DNA of 64,000 nt from Pistacia vera (Eukaryota; Streptophyta; Magnoliopsida; Sapindales; Anacardiaceae). The position numbers and the translations under genes were made by a program. This document shows, piece by piece, positions 10,609 through 22,827 of this stretch. The stretch spans positions 124,001 through 188,000 of the forward strand of contig NW_022195466.1 of NCBI RefSeq assembly GCF_008641045.1, read 5' to 3'. Each line of letters begins with the position of its first letter. Position 1 is the first letter of the stretch. The notes beneath the pieces were generated by a model. That model was not told the DNA's origin, did not search any database, and worked only from the letters and a program-made list of their open reading frames with translations.

Positions 10609-13600
10609 TGGTATCAGAGCCACACTTTGATCTAAAAAATTGGTTATGTAGGGCAATTGTCAATAAACTTCCGGCAAGTAATCATTAATCTTATCGTCAA
10701 TCCAAGAAGGAGGAAAACGACTTACCCAATCAACCCAAACACCAACCTCAACCAATCAAACCAAAACCACCACTGCCATGTCCATTTCATCTCAAATCTC
10801 AATTGCCAGAAAGCATCTCGCCATCTCAACTCTCCAACCATCACAACTTCAACACACCCAATAAAGCCATCAAACCCCAATCTTCACTAAACCATTAGTC
10901 ATTCTACTACTTTTTCTAGAAAATACCCAGAAATCCATTCCAATCGAAAATCCAACAACCACCAATCTGTTCGAAGCAACTCACACCACCAAGACACCCA
11001 ATCAAAGCCATCAAATCCATACCATCAAACCAATCTGAAAAACCAATCAGAAATCCATACCCGGTTCCAAATTGGAAGCAAGTTACTCAGGGGTTAGAAA
11101 AGAGACTACTAACCTGGCATGCTCAACAATGACAAAAAGAAAAGTTCTACTAATGTTGTTGTGGAAAAGAAAGCAGATGTCCAACAATCCTCATCATTTG
11201 TAGCTACTGCTAGAAAGATGGTAAGTCTTTAAATATGTAGACATTTGTTTCTAATAGTGCATGGTAATTGATTTTGGTGCTACTAATCATTGACATTTGT
11301 TCTAGGCATGTTTCTAACCTTAGTCATCCTCACAAAACTTTGTTCTACTGCCAATGGTGAATCTAACTGAGTATTGGGGAAGGTTCGTTAATCCTAAAAA
11401 ACTCTTTACACTTGAATTTTGCTTAGTTGTCCATCCTAAATTATAACTTGTTGTCAGTCCCAAAATAACAAAAAGCTTATCTTGTGTGGTGATTTTTTGT
11501 CTGAATTTTGTGAGTTTAAAGTATTCAAACAAAAAAGCGATTTATTTTGGTATTAGACGGGGGCAATTGTTACTTGGATTTAGAGTCACAAAGTTATGTC
11601 CGTAACAACAGGCTTGACAGTAGATAACTCAAAAGGGATAAAACAAAATTTGACATTTGGTTATGGCATTGGCACCTCGGACATGCTTCATTCAACTATC
11701 TGAAGAAACTTTTTCCAAGTTGTTTGAAATAAATTATATTAGTAACTTCCGTTTGACATTTGTAAATTATCCAAAAGTCATCGAGTCTATTCCCCATAAC
11801 ATTAAACAAAATTCCAAGTCATTTTATGCTTACATTCATATGTTTGGGGGCCATCACAGTTATACTTTAGGTGGATCCCGATGGTTTATTACTTTTATTG
11901 ATGACGTTACAAGAATGACTTGGGTATGTCTAATGAAATCAGAGGGGTTAATTTGCTATTTCAAGAGTTCACAAAATGGTTTATACGCAGTATAATGCAC
12001 AAGTTCAAGTCCTCTAAAGTGACAATGGAGGAGAATATCAAAGTTTGGATCTTAACAATACTTGGCAAAGCGATGGTATCATCATTAGACTACTTGTCCC
12101 AACACACCCCAACGAAATGGTGTTGCGAGTGAAAAAATAGGCACTTATTGGTGGTCATTCGTGCATCATTAATAGAAGCTCACATGTCATTATCTTTGGG
12201 GAGAAGCTCTTACTCTGCAGCCTACCTAATCAATCAAGTACCCCTAGTTCCATTGTGTTCTAGACACCTTCAGGCTCTATTAACGTAGTGAAGTGCCAAT
12301 GGTCCGAACTTACCGCTTATGTTTTTGGTTGTACCGCATTTTTTCACCTCCATAACATCAGTGCAACAAATTGTCCCATCGTGCATTGAAATGTGCCTTC
12401 GTTGGGTATGGTGTTCATCAAGGCGTATCGATATTATATCCTCCAACTAAACAACGTTTGTGACGATGGATGTGTCTTCCATGAAGAATTGATGATTTTT
12501 CTTCTGAGTCTGAACTTTAGGGGAGTATTGTTAGGAAGAAATCAACTCTTGATTATGTTGTTCAAGATGTGGGAGACTATGAGTCTCAAACTAGACTTAC
12601 TATCGACAAGAAAATGAAGTGGATGATGAAGATATGGAGGTGGTATCAAACCGTCGTAGAAACTTCTCAGTCCGAGCCTCTCACTCGGTATGTCACAACC
12701 ATCATTGGTTGAGAATATTCTTGTTTTAGAGTTTGAACCAATTGGGTCTAAACCAATTAGGAAACAGTTGCCACACAGAGTGTGAGGGATACCTAAACCA
12801 ACATACAAACCTGAGCTATCTAGTAGGGCAAATACCCTATGAGCCATTATGTGTCTAAGATCATCTGTCAGAATCAAATCTGTATTTGTGAATCAATTAT
12901 CTACTATATATTCCTAACAGTATGCAGGAAACCTTATCTGATCCAAAATGGAAAGCTACAACAATGAAGAGATGAAGTCATACAGAAGAATGAGACTTGG
13001 GAACTTGTTGATTGTCCACCAGGAAAGAAGATTGTTGGATGTTAATAGGTTTACACTGTGAATATAAAACTGATGGTACGATTGAACGATTTAAAGCAAG
13101 ACTAGTAGCAAAAAGGTACACTCAAACCATGGGAGACTATAGAAAGACTTGCACCGTGCCAAAATCAACATAGTACGTGTTGTTATCTTTGGCTGCAAAC
13201 CTAGATTGGCCGTTATAACAGTTCGAGTGAAGAATGCTTTCTACATGGAATTGTGTAAAAAGATCATATAGACTTCATGATGGTGTATTACCAGGGAAAC
13301 ATAGCCAAAAGATATGTAAGTTAAAAAAGTCATTGTAAACAATCTCCGAGGGCATGGTTTGGGAGATTCACAGAGGATATGAAGTTTTATGGCTACCATA
13401 GAGCAATTCAAATCACACATGTGTCCTTAAAAAACAGCAAGGAAAGATCACTGCACTTATTGTATATATGGATGATATGGTGGTAACAGAAAATATCCAG
13501 AAGAAAGGAAGGCAAAGTACTTGTCAGAGAATTCGAGATGAAAGACTAGGTTTTGAAATATTTTTCTCGGAATCGAAGTGTCTCGATCTTATAAAGGTAT

Positions 13601-13840
13601 TTCTATCACAAAGAAAACATGCCTTGGATGTACTGCAAGAAACTAGTATGTCAACATGTCAACTAGCTGATACACCAATTGAAGAAGGTTTGAAATTGGG
13701 GAGTTGAAGTTGATCAAGTACCAGTTGACAAAGGGAGATACTAACGACTTGTGGGAAGATTAATGTACTTATCTCACACTAGGCCAGATCTTGCTTATGC
13801 ATTGAGTGTAGTTAGTCAGTTCATGCACAATCCTGGATAA
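10609..13840 (+). pseudogene. copia E2 internal region up to the RT-RNase H linker (unit 2)
   Basis: After the primer site comes about 650 bp of proline/asparagine-rich, gag-poor sequence. A decayed protease remnant follows at about 11265, then integrase and reverse transcriptase in shifting frames. Integrase marks are FITFIDD (about 11885-11910), a SDNGG-like block (about 12015-12030) and PNTPQQNGV-like sequence (about 12100-12125). RT marks are FKARLVAKRYTQT (about 13090-13130), the catalytic YMDDM (about 13465-13480) and RPDLAYALSVVSQFM near 13783-13825. It then stops at the CACTA left end at 13841. Many 1-2 bp indels break the frame. The uninterrupted homologue is 29769-33799. Confidence 0.85.
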
Positions 13841-14200
13841 CACCCTACAACAATATACACATATAGCTATGAAAATTAGTACAGAAAGGAAAACTGTAGC
13901 AAATACATATTTACAGCTACAAAAGTCAATATTTATAGATAATTGAAATAATTTTAGTGATAAGATTTCCTCCCTCAAAGCTAATATTCATCTCTCACTT
14001 TACTTATTAAAATCGTGGTAATAACTAGTATTTAGCTACAATGTATTAGCTATGGTAAAGCAGTAACTAATTAATGTATTTAGCTATAAAAATTTATTAC
14101 ATGGCATATAGTATCATTATTAGCTACAAGTTTAACTTTATAGCTATTATTTGGCATTAGCTTAAAATATTGAATCGTAGCTAATTAAGGTATCTAGTAT
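13841..14200. mobile_element. CACTA-like element, left end (unit 2)
   Basis: It starts CACCCTACAACAATAT, the inverted counterpart of the right end at 6911 (CACTACAACATTATGC). Dense AGCTA motifs follow up to about 14185. It interrupts E2 exactly where unit 3 is continuous (about 33205-33225). The element apparently extends through E1-B and the KAPA segment to 24993, where its right end is missing. Confidence 0.7.
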
Positions 14201-14658
14201 ACAAGTTTTATTTTCAAGTCTCTGAGGTTTTTGTCTTCTCTATGGTGATTTAAAACTAACACTTTATGAATATAGATGATTTTAGGTATAAAATATGAGA
14301 TATTATGAGAATGGGAATGTACATATTTGTATATATGGATTTGTATGTATGTTTTAGATGATGATGATGTAGCGTTAATAATATTATTAATATTTGAGAA
14401 TGACAACATTGTCTATGTTAATTATATATAGAAAATTCAAGAAAATGAAAAAAAAAAAAAACAAATTAAATCATATAAAGACGGTTAAAATTAAGGAGAT
14501 ATGATACAAATTAAATATATAAAATACTGCAAAATTACCTTCTTAAAAAAAATTTCATTGTTTATGTCTTTGGTTTAATACTTTCATAAAATTTTCATAC
14601 AATGGTACAGATTATTGTAAAAAATAAAGTAGAAAAAGAGATAAGAAGGTGGAGTCAC
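14201..14658. other. AT-rich CACTA interior, no gene seen
   Basis: No frame here has protein-like composition. An A run lies at about 14448-14462. Confidence 0.5.
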
Positions 14659-14918
14659 AAATGTCAGCGACCGGAGATGGCAATAGCAACAAAACTGGAA
14701 CATTGACAGCTTATTTACATATTTAAATTGAGGTTGGTAGTAATGACATTGAAGCATTCATATTTTGTAAAAAAAAATTAGTTGATAAAATTTTAAATTG
14801 TGTACATATTTAAATGTGTACATTTTAAATTGTGTACATATTTAAATGCATTTAATACATATAAATGTCAGCGACCGGAGATGGCATAGCAACAACTGGA
14901 ACATTGACAGCTTATTTA
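14659..14918. repeat. short tandem duplication with a G-part insert
   Basis: A block of about 55 bp (atgtcagcgaccggagatgg ... gacagcttattta) occurs at about 14659-14715 and again at 14865-14918. Between them lie the G copy (14738-14803) and three iterations of a gtgtacatatttaaatg-type motif. Confidence 0.7.
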
Positions 14919-14939
14919 ATACATATTTAAATTGTGTAC

Positions 14940-15588
14940 ATTTAAGCTGTTTTGTGAAAATTTAAATGTGTTATGAAAATGCAGTTGTGAAATGCAGTTG
15001 TAAAATGACTGATTGATGTGTTCTGTGTGTGCTGGAGAATCAAGAACTCTGCAGAAAAATTGTCAGCCGTGTAGTGTTTCTAAGCTGTTTTGTGAAAAGA
15101 AGCTTAATGCAACTACGAAGGCAGAAGCAGATAAAAGGAGAATGCAGTTTTGTAAAATGTCAAGCCTGTGCAGTTGTTTCTAAGCAGTTTTGTGAAAAGA
15201 AGCTTAATGCACTACTCAAAGGCACAGTGCAGTTTTCATTGTTTTACCTGAGGGCAGCCTAGTCTACAGGCATGTTGATCACAGAGTTCAAAGTAGGGCA
15301 GCTGAGTTTGAGGGAGAATGTTGTGTGAAAGGCTAAAAAGTGTACATGATCAAAGTTAGAGGAGCTTTTTGTAATTCACATATGTCATTTACAGCAACGG
15401 TGTGTTGTTAATGGTTGTCTTGTTTACTCTTTAGCTCACTATTAGTCACGATATTACTCTTTTCATTAAGTTTCTTTCCCTTTGAAGCTCTGTGTATATA
15501 AATCCCTAAAATTGTAATCTCATTATCACTTTGATCATATATCTCATATATCCTTTTTCTTCATTTTCAATTTCTTTCAGTTTCTTCA
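14940..15588 (+). mobile_element. 3' end of an E1-family copia in + orientation
   Basis: The post-RNase H internal tail has several diverged repeats of a ctaagctgttttgtgaaaag-type block. It leads to a polypurine tract (gagggagaa) and an LTR at 15319-15588 that starts TGTTGTGTGAAAGGC and ends TTTCTTCA. The orientation is opposite to E1-B next to it. Nothing upstream of 14940 belongs to this copy. Confidence 0.75.
15319..15588 (+). repeat. E1-family LTR, + orientation
   Basis: 270 bp, the inverse of the LTR at 21175-21459. The bases after it (tgg) resemble the start of a primer site, then the sequence jumps back into the LTR at 15592. Confidence 0.8.
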
Positions 15589-15591
15589 TGG

Positions 15592-15660
15592 TTCAAAGTT
15601 AGAGGAGCTTTTTGTAATTTCACATATGTCATTACAAGCAACGGTGTCGTTTTGTGGTTG
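15592..15660 (+). repeat. E1 LTR fragment fused to E1-B
   Basis: About 69 bp from inside the LTR (ttcaaagttagaggagc to acggtgtcgttttg) in + orientation. It ends where the minus-strand tail of E1-B begins, so E1-B has no correctly oriented 3' LTR. Confidence 0.75.
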
Positions 15661-15851
15661 ATATATAAGTTTTCTGGTTGTTTATGAAATATTGAGAAAC
15701 CTGGATATGCAGGCTGAGCAAGCTTGAAAATGCAGTTTATGTGGGTTGAGACAGGATATGCAGTTTGTAGTTTGTGTTGTGTGCAGGTTCTGTTTGGTGA
15801 ACTTGCATTTGCAGTTTGTAGTTGGTGCCGCAATTTGTAACTGAGAAGGAA

Positions 15852-17300
15852 CTACTGTACAGTGAGCTTTTGGCTAACACTTGATCCGAATGTAGTGAGT
15901 ATCAATCTCAATGTGCTTGGTACGCGCATGAAAAACTGGATTAGAGCTAGTGCACCAGCACTAATATTATCACACCAAATAATAGGAGAAGAATTCAACT
16001 GCATACCCAATTCAGAAAACAAACTATCTAGCCAAGCCAACTCAGTGGCTGTTTGAGCTAACGCTCTATATTCAGCCTCTGTAGATGAGAGAGCAACCAC
16101 CCTTTGTTTTCTAGAACTCCATTGAATCAAGTTAGGACTAGATATATGCAATAACCACTTGGGATCTCCTATCATCTAGATACTACCCCAATCTGCCAGC
16201 ATAGCTTCAATACACAGAGAAGTGCTGGTTTGAAGATAAGACCATGAAATTGAGTCCCTTTGATATATCTTAACACCCGCTTAAAGCTTGCCACTGAAGC
16301 TCAGTTGGAGCTTGAAGAAACTGACTCATTTATTCACAGTGAAGCTAAAATCAGGCTGGTTAATGTTAAGTATTGAAGAGCTCCAATGGTGCTTCTTATT
16401 AGACTAGGATTCTGAAATAACTCTATCAGCAGTGAAGAGTTTAACACCCAGCAGTCATGGAGTGGGACAAGGATGTGCATCCTGCATTTTGGTTTTGGCT
16501 ATAAATTGAGACATACTTTGTCTGCTTTAAAGTATGCCATCTGTTGAGTGGCTTCTAAGCCAGGAAATAAGGGACAGTTCCCAAAGTTTTCAAGGCAAAC
16601 TGGTTGTTCAGATCTTGAACCAGTGAAGAGAGCAGTTTTATTAGAACCGTGAGTAGTATACATCTACGTAGATAAGGACATATAGTACTTGACTAGAATC
16701 TTGGAATAAATAGACTGGAATCTGAAACTGAACTGCAGAATCCTTTATCAAGCAACGCTTGTTTGAGTTTATCAAACCAAGCGCGTGGTGCTTGTTGAGT
16801 CCATAAAGTGCCTTATGAGTTTACACACATGAGAGGGATATTCAATACTTTCAAACCCTTCAGGCTGCCTCATATAAACTGTTTCACTTAAAGTACGTTC
16901 AAGAAGGCATTGTTGACGTCTATTTGCTGTATATCCAGCCATGGTGACAGCAAGTGTAAAAACAATTCTGATTGTGCATGGCTTAATAAACAGGGTAAAC
17001 GTCTCAAAATAATCTAACCCGGGGTCTGCTGAAAACCCTTTGCAACTAATCTAGCCTTATCTTTTGAAGAGTTCATTGCATGAAACTTTGTTCTAAAAAC
17101 CCATTGTTTACCACTACATTCATATCAGCTTCTTTTGGAACTAGAGTCCAAGTACCATTTGTTATAAGAGCATTAAACTCATCTTGCATTGCACTCTTCC
17201 ATTCAGCAATATTAAAGGCTCTAGAAACTGAATTGGGTTCAGGATGGAAGGTTTGGATGCAGTAAGGCGTGAACTCATGTGGCAGTACACTGTCCGTACG
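15852..17300 (-). pseudogene. E1-B reverse transcriptase and RNase H
   Basis: RNase H: 15852-16175 on the minus strand holds IQWSSRKQRVVALSSTEAEY followed by RALAQTATELAWL and a WCDN block, all typical copia RNase H. RT remnants follow toward higher coordinates: peptides equivalent to VYMRQPEGFE (about 16860) and LVAKGFQQTPGLDY (about 17030), and WVFRTKFHAMNSS (about 17080). Frames change several times, so no functional enzyme is expected. Confidence 0.85.
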
Positions 17301-18122
17301 CAGGGTAGGGACTGCTTTGAGTGAATTAAGTTCAGGCTGAACAGGTTTGAAAATGGCTAAGGCAGTAGTAGTGTGATAGGAGCAGACACTTTAGATCTAG
17401 TTGTCATTGGGTGTATTGAGTTTTGGTGTGGTGGAATGAGGCTGTATATTTGAACTGAAGTGGAAGGTAAACAAAGGTTGGATGATGTGCAGAGGTTGAA
17501 GATGTTAAATCAACTGCAAGTGAGCAAGTAGGCAAGAGATCTTTCATGGATGAAAAGACAACTCAGATGACTGAAGTGGTTTTAGTTGAGTCAGCTGGAA
17601 GATAACCAGTAAGATCATTTCCAAAGAACATGGTAATTGAGATGAACTAGTATTTGGAGCTGGTTGATAGAGGAAAGAGATGGCGACTAGGGCTAGGTGG
17701 AAAAGACTGTGTTTGTGAGGTGGTTGGGGTACAGTAGGTAGTTTAGCAGAAAAATCAGAGATATTAGAAAATGGTGTCGTATTTGAATGGGAAGCAAGAT
17801 GATGCAAATTATCATTGATAGAATGATGCTGATGCTGCACTGTAGAAACATCACCTGTAGAATAAGTGTTGCTCGAAGGGAGTTCTTTGCTAGTAGAGTA
17901 GGTGTTGAGGACACAAATTATAAGGGAAACTAGACACTGAATGAGCAGAATGCAGAGGCTGAATGAGCAGAATCTGCAGGATGAAACCATTTAAAGATGC
18001 TGAAGACTGACTTAACTCGTTAGAGAAAGGAAATTCTAACTCATTGAACTGAACATTAGGGGTAATAAAGATTTTTCCTTCAGAATTGTAACATTTATAG
18101 CCTTTGTGAATCAGACTATACC
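17301..18122 (-). pseudogene. E1-B linker between integrase and RT
   Basis: Low-complexity Ser/Thr/Pro/His-rich coding remnant (open frame 17544-17990 on the minus strand), the variable hinge usual between copia integrase and RT. No domain was recognised. Confidence 0.55.
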
Positions 18123-19095
18123 CTACAAAAACACATTTGGAAGAGTGAAAACTGAACTTAGTTTGTTATAATCCCTCAAGTAAGGAAAACAGGTGCAACC
18201 GAAGACTTTAAGGGAAGAATAAACAGGTGTTCTATGAAATAAGACTTGGTAAGGGGAGATAAAGTTCAAGACAGCAGTGGGCAGTCGGTTTATAAGAAAG
18301 ACAGCTGTGTCAAATGCAAGCCACCAAAAATGCAAGGGCATGAATGCATGAGCTAATAGTGTAAGACCAGTTCAACAATGTGTCTGTGTTTTCTTTCAAT
18401 CCTCCCATTTTGTTGATGAACATATGCACATGAGTGCCTAAATTGTTCCTGCTGTTGTAAGATAAGAGATCAGCCCCTTATATTTGCCCCTTGATCAGAT
18501 TGCAAACATAGAAGTTTGCAACTGAATGTCGTTCAACAAGAGATGAAACTTGATGAACACAGACTGAACATCGCCTGGTTCGCAAGGGAAACATCCAAGT
18601 GTACCTACTATAGTCATCATAAATGAATGTAGTATCTATATCCCTCGAGAGAAACAGTTGGAGCGGGTCCCCAAATGTCACTATGGAAAAGTTCTAATGG
18701 TTTGGTTGCTCTAGATTGTGACAGAGGAAAATGATTCTTGTGAAGTTTGCCTAGCTTGCAAGCATCACAAAAAGGTAAAGATGTTGTGGAACTGTTTCAG
18801 TGGTGTCTTTATGCAAAGAGGTCAGAATTTTCTGAAGGGCATCAGTATTAGGATGGCCTAACCTATTGTGCCAAAGAGACAGCTTGGTTTCTTTGGTATT
18901 ACTAATCTGTAATGCAAGTAATGGACTTTGTCCATGATGATTATAGTTTGTACAACTATTAAGAGAATGATCATGATACATCCAAGGTTTATTGGTGGCA
19001 ACATTTACTTCACAGCAGGCAACATTAGAGAAGAGGATTAGAATCATGTTGAGAGGATAGCAAAGAGGAACTTTTATTTTTGAAAGAAAGTACAA
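18123..19095 (-). pseudogene. E1-B integrase
   Basis: The zinc-binding N-domain has LWHNRLGHPNTDALQKIL (about 18825-18880). The core holds YDDYSRYTWMFPLR (about 18580-18625). Further on comes FWWLAFDTAVFLINRLP, then PYQVLFHRTPVYSSLKVFGC (18200-18330), the conserved C-terminal part of plant copia integrase. It would insert element cDNA into the genome. It is broken by several frameshifts. Confidence 0.85.
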
Positions 19096-19201
19096 TCATT
19101 CAGATTAGAAGAATTGAGACACAATTATTCTGATGATATGTCTAGAACAGCTAAGTTGACTCAAAGAACTACACTGCTCAGGTTGAACAACCTGATTATA
19201 A

Positions 19202-21148
19202 TCAATTGAACTGACTAGAATTAGCATCAGACATCTCTAAAGTCTTGTGATCTAAAGTGGCAGCAAAGGGCTGCAATGAACTAGAGTAATTAGGCAGAGT
19301 AACTGAAGGAAGGCAGGGGGGAAGGAACATGCAACTGATATAAACCACCTTTAAGACCTCCCTTGAGCAAAAATGTTCTGGTAGCTTTGTCCTTAACAGT
19401 ACCAGAATCAGAATCAAATTCAACAACAACCTGATTATCTCTAGTTAACTTGGAAATACTAAGTAAGTTTTCGTAATACTAGGCACACAAAGAACATTTT
19501 CAAGTGAACACTTAGAATGTAAGCAACTAGGTAACAAGGTAAGCCCAATATGAGATATGGAAAGAGACTCACCATTGCCCACGCAATTGTTCATTACCCA
19601 TAGCTTCTGCTGGGGACTAGTTGATGTGGATCAGGGGTGACATGATCAGTGGCTCCTGGTCCATGTACAAGCTGGATCAAGAGGTGTGGTTGAGGTAATG
19701 TGAGAGGCTTGAAGATGAGATGTGGTGCAGTGGCTGAATGAGAGGCAAAATCACTTGGTTAGGAGAGTGTGGTTGTTGCTGACTAGGGACTCGAAAGCCT
19801 TGCTGCTGAGACTGTGGAACTGACTGCGAATACCAGTATTCCTTCTGTTGAGAAAATGAGCCAGACGAAATAGGAGGAGCATAAGTTTGTGCTGCTGACC
19901 ATTAGATATGCCAATATTCGGATGACCAGCATTCAAGAAGGAAGAGTTTGTCCACAAAAATAGTAGTCCAGAGTGGAACATTTAGAACCAGTACAACAGC
20001 AGACTGACCAAAAAACTGAGGTGGTGCTCCGTTATAGTTGGCATTGTATCGATGATAACATTGAGGGTGCTAATGTCAATCTTGCTGCACAGTTGACAGA
20101 TTGGCTTCCCTCTACCATTAGTTCTGCCACGGCTTGCCATGTCCAACAAATCCAGCAGGTCGATAAGAAGAAAATGTTATTGAAGGCACCAGTTTGGTTG
20201 CCAAAATCAGGTGGGTAAGGTTGAGCATTCTGAGGAGCTGATGGTGATAGACCTGTGGTAATGCTGGTAATGAATATTGCAGAGATGTAACTGATTTAGA
20301 GGTCCAGGAGCTTCCTTGGATGAACCAGTATGAGCAGATGGCAGTAGTAGTATGTTGGAAACACAAATCTGTTATGGACATTACTGAGAGCAGCATATTG
20401 ACGGAACTATGAAGAAAATCAAGGAGTTAAACTTCTCAAGCCTCCGTTCATATTTTTGTAATAAAAACTGTGCCTCCTGTAATGAAATTGAATCAAACTT
20501 TGATCAATTCGGAGGTTAGATTGACAACGATTGCATCAAATTCTGGTCCCAGGCCATCTAACACATGTGGAGCAATCTTTATCAGAAATGATTTGACCAC
20601 TGCTGATAGACTCTCAGCAATCCCTTCATCTTTTTAACATACTCATTCACACTAGTTACCTTTTTGAGTATTTTGTAAAAGATTTTTTAAATGAGGGCTT
20701 AGCCTTAGAATCACTAAAAATTCAGTCTCAAGTGCGAACCAGATATCAGTAGCAAATCTACATTTGGAACAATACTGAACATACATCAGAAATTGATGCA
20801 AGAACCACGTGACAAGAAACTTATCAGTTTTTTCCAGGCTACATAAGCTGGATTAATTCTGTCTTTGCCTAGGGTTTCTTTAATTCCTTCTTCACCTAGC
20901 TCATGTTCAAGACTACTGTCTAAAGCAATAAGAGGTTCAGGAAATTAAGCTTGACCTGCTAAGGTGTTCTTCAAGATCATGAGCTCCAACAGCTGATAGA
21001 ATTTGGATCTCCAGAAGCGATAATATCTGTAATTATCTCTATGAGCTTCGGACTGACTACTGAAGACTAGATGAGAAAACAGAAGTGGAGCTGCCAAACA
21101 TCTTCACTGAGTTCTCGTTAGATTGAAATTTCCAGAAATTTTTGCCAT
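19202..21148 (-). pseudogene. E1-B gag and protease
   Basis: Homologous to 1-1866 along its whole length. ATG 21148 follows the primer site. The frame then breaks repeatedly at 1-bp deletions, and only islands remain open (for example 19751-19981 and 20118-20396). At the place where E1-A has a nonsense codon, this copy still reads TGG but has lost the next base. Confidence 0.85.
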
Positions 21149-21174
21149 TGACGTTAGTCTTTGGCTTGATACCA

Positions 21175-21459
21175 TGAGAAGAAACTGAAAGAAATTGAAA
21201 ATGAAGAAAAAGGAGGATATGAGATATTATTGATCAAAGTGAATAATGAGATTACAATGTTTTGGGATTTATATACACAGAGCTTCAAGGGAGAAAGTAA
21301 ACTTAAAATGAAAGAGTAAAGTATCGTGAGCTAATAGTGAGCTGAAAGAGTAAACAAGACAACCATTACAAAACGACACCGTTGCTTGTAAATGACATAT
21401 GTGAAATTACAAAAGCTCCTCTAACTTTGATCATGTACACTTTTTAGCCTTCACCAACA
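21175..21459 (-). repeat. 5' LTR of E1-B
   Basis: 285 bp. On the minus strand it runs from TGTTGGTGAAGGC to the end at 21175, followed by a primer site with one base lost (21162-21174). Confidence 0.9.
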
Positions 21460-21717
21460 ACTAGGACGAAGCATTTTATGAGTAGACAATTATTTGATTG
21501 AAAATGACTTTATTAATGTTTATTTTATATTAGATTTTTTCTTATGACGTCATTTTTCTATTTAATATAAAAAAAATGCTTTAAATTTGTAATTATTATT
21601 CAATTTGTTAATTATAGCAATATTATTACACTTAATTTTAATCAAAGCAATAAATTATAAATCTTGATATAAATTATTTGTTCATTGCAAATAATTATAA
21701 TATTTAGTTACAATTAT
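21460..21717. repeat. direct repeat D, upstream copy (unit 2)
   Basis: Equivalent of 2515-2780, starting at the same base after the E1 LTR. Confidence 0.8.
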
Positions 21718-21902
21718 ATGAAAAAAATTATATCCTATTTAGATTTTTAAAGATGAATAAAATTGTAATTTAAGTTGAGAAAAGTAAGAGTGTGTTAGAG
21801 GTTGTTGTAGCTTAAAAAAATCAATTAAGTTTTAAGCTAAACAACTTTTAAAATTGATCAAGTTTGAAGATGATTATGAAAAATATGATTTATAAAGGAT
21901 TA

Positions 21903-21967
21903 CAACAAGCAATTTGGCCACAAAAGGCTACAAAACATTCGATCGCTTTTGTGGCCAAATGGCTTGT
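21903..21967. other. hairpin, copy B
   Basis: Same foldback as 2974-3037; the 3' arm has lost one C. Confidence 0.65.
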
Positions 21968-22827
21968 CAGAATCCGGTGAAACCACAAACTCTGACAGAT
22001 CAGTTCATGCTGGTCCTTATAGGACTAGCTGTGACATCGACATATCTTGGCGCAATTGCTTGATTTCGATAGTTTATTGGAATTTAACAGTTTTTCTATT
22101 GATTTTTTTTTTAACTATTTGATTAATAAATTTTAATTAAGATAAATATTTTAGTATATTTTTAATATTTATAAATATATATCAAAATATATTTTATGAT
22201 TATACATATATTTTAATGAGTAAATATATCATTTTAAGGGCTAGTTTGGGATTATTGTAGCATGTTTAATTAGTTTATACCAAACTTTAAAAATAATAGA
22301 AATGTGTTTGGTAAATTAATTTTTGAAATTGTCGTGAGTCTCAAAAGCTATATACTGTATTTGGTTTTAGTAAATTAGATTTTATATTAACATTACATGT
22401 GGAATGACCAAAAATACATTTTTCTTACATACATAATTTTTTTCCTAAACCTATAATTCCCCCATAATGACCAAAAGTAGTAATGACCACGACACTTATG
22501 TGCCACTCACTTCCCAAAATAAAGAATTTTTTTCCTAACCTATAATTAAATCCTAAATTTTTCCCCATAGCCGCCCTTCCTAAAAAAATTATTCCATATC
22601 GAGGAAAGGTGTAACCAACAGAAGGAAAGTTTCTCACCCTGTCCCGACTTGTTCTCCGACGATGTCCTGGGTGAAAGGGGCCAATCGTTCTCTTTTCTTC
22701 TTAATTGTTCCGTTCATGACAAATGGGTTGCTTGTCCTCCTATCTATGCAATTCTCTATCTTCGTTTTTTATCATGTTAGGCGAAAGGGAGTTGTAGGAG
22801 AGTGGCTGTGAAACGACAATTCTCCCC

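Larger units (their letters stand above)
15661..21459 (-). mobile_element. Ty1/copia element E1, copy B
   Basis: Read on the minus strand: LTR (21459-21175), degenerate primer site, gag, protease, integrase, RT, RNase H, then a tail to 15661. It is full-length apart from its 3' LTR. It lies inside the CACTA/KAPA carrier; the LTR end at 21459 abuts repeat D. Single-base deletions relative to E1-A occur every few tens of bases. Confidence 0.9.

Noticed and set aside
6912..13840. Proof of a circular DNA intermediate
   Set aside because: The permuted order is explained equally well by plain tandem duplication cut at both sides, so no circle is required.
15567..15833. Minus-strand 88-codon frame as a gene
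   Set aside because: It lies across the LTR fragment and the E1-B tail and has no coding features.
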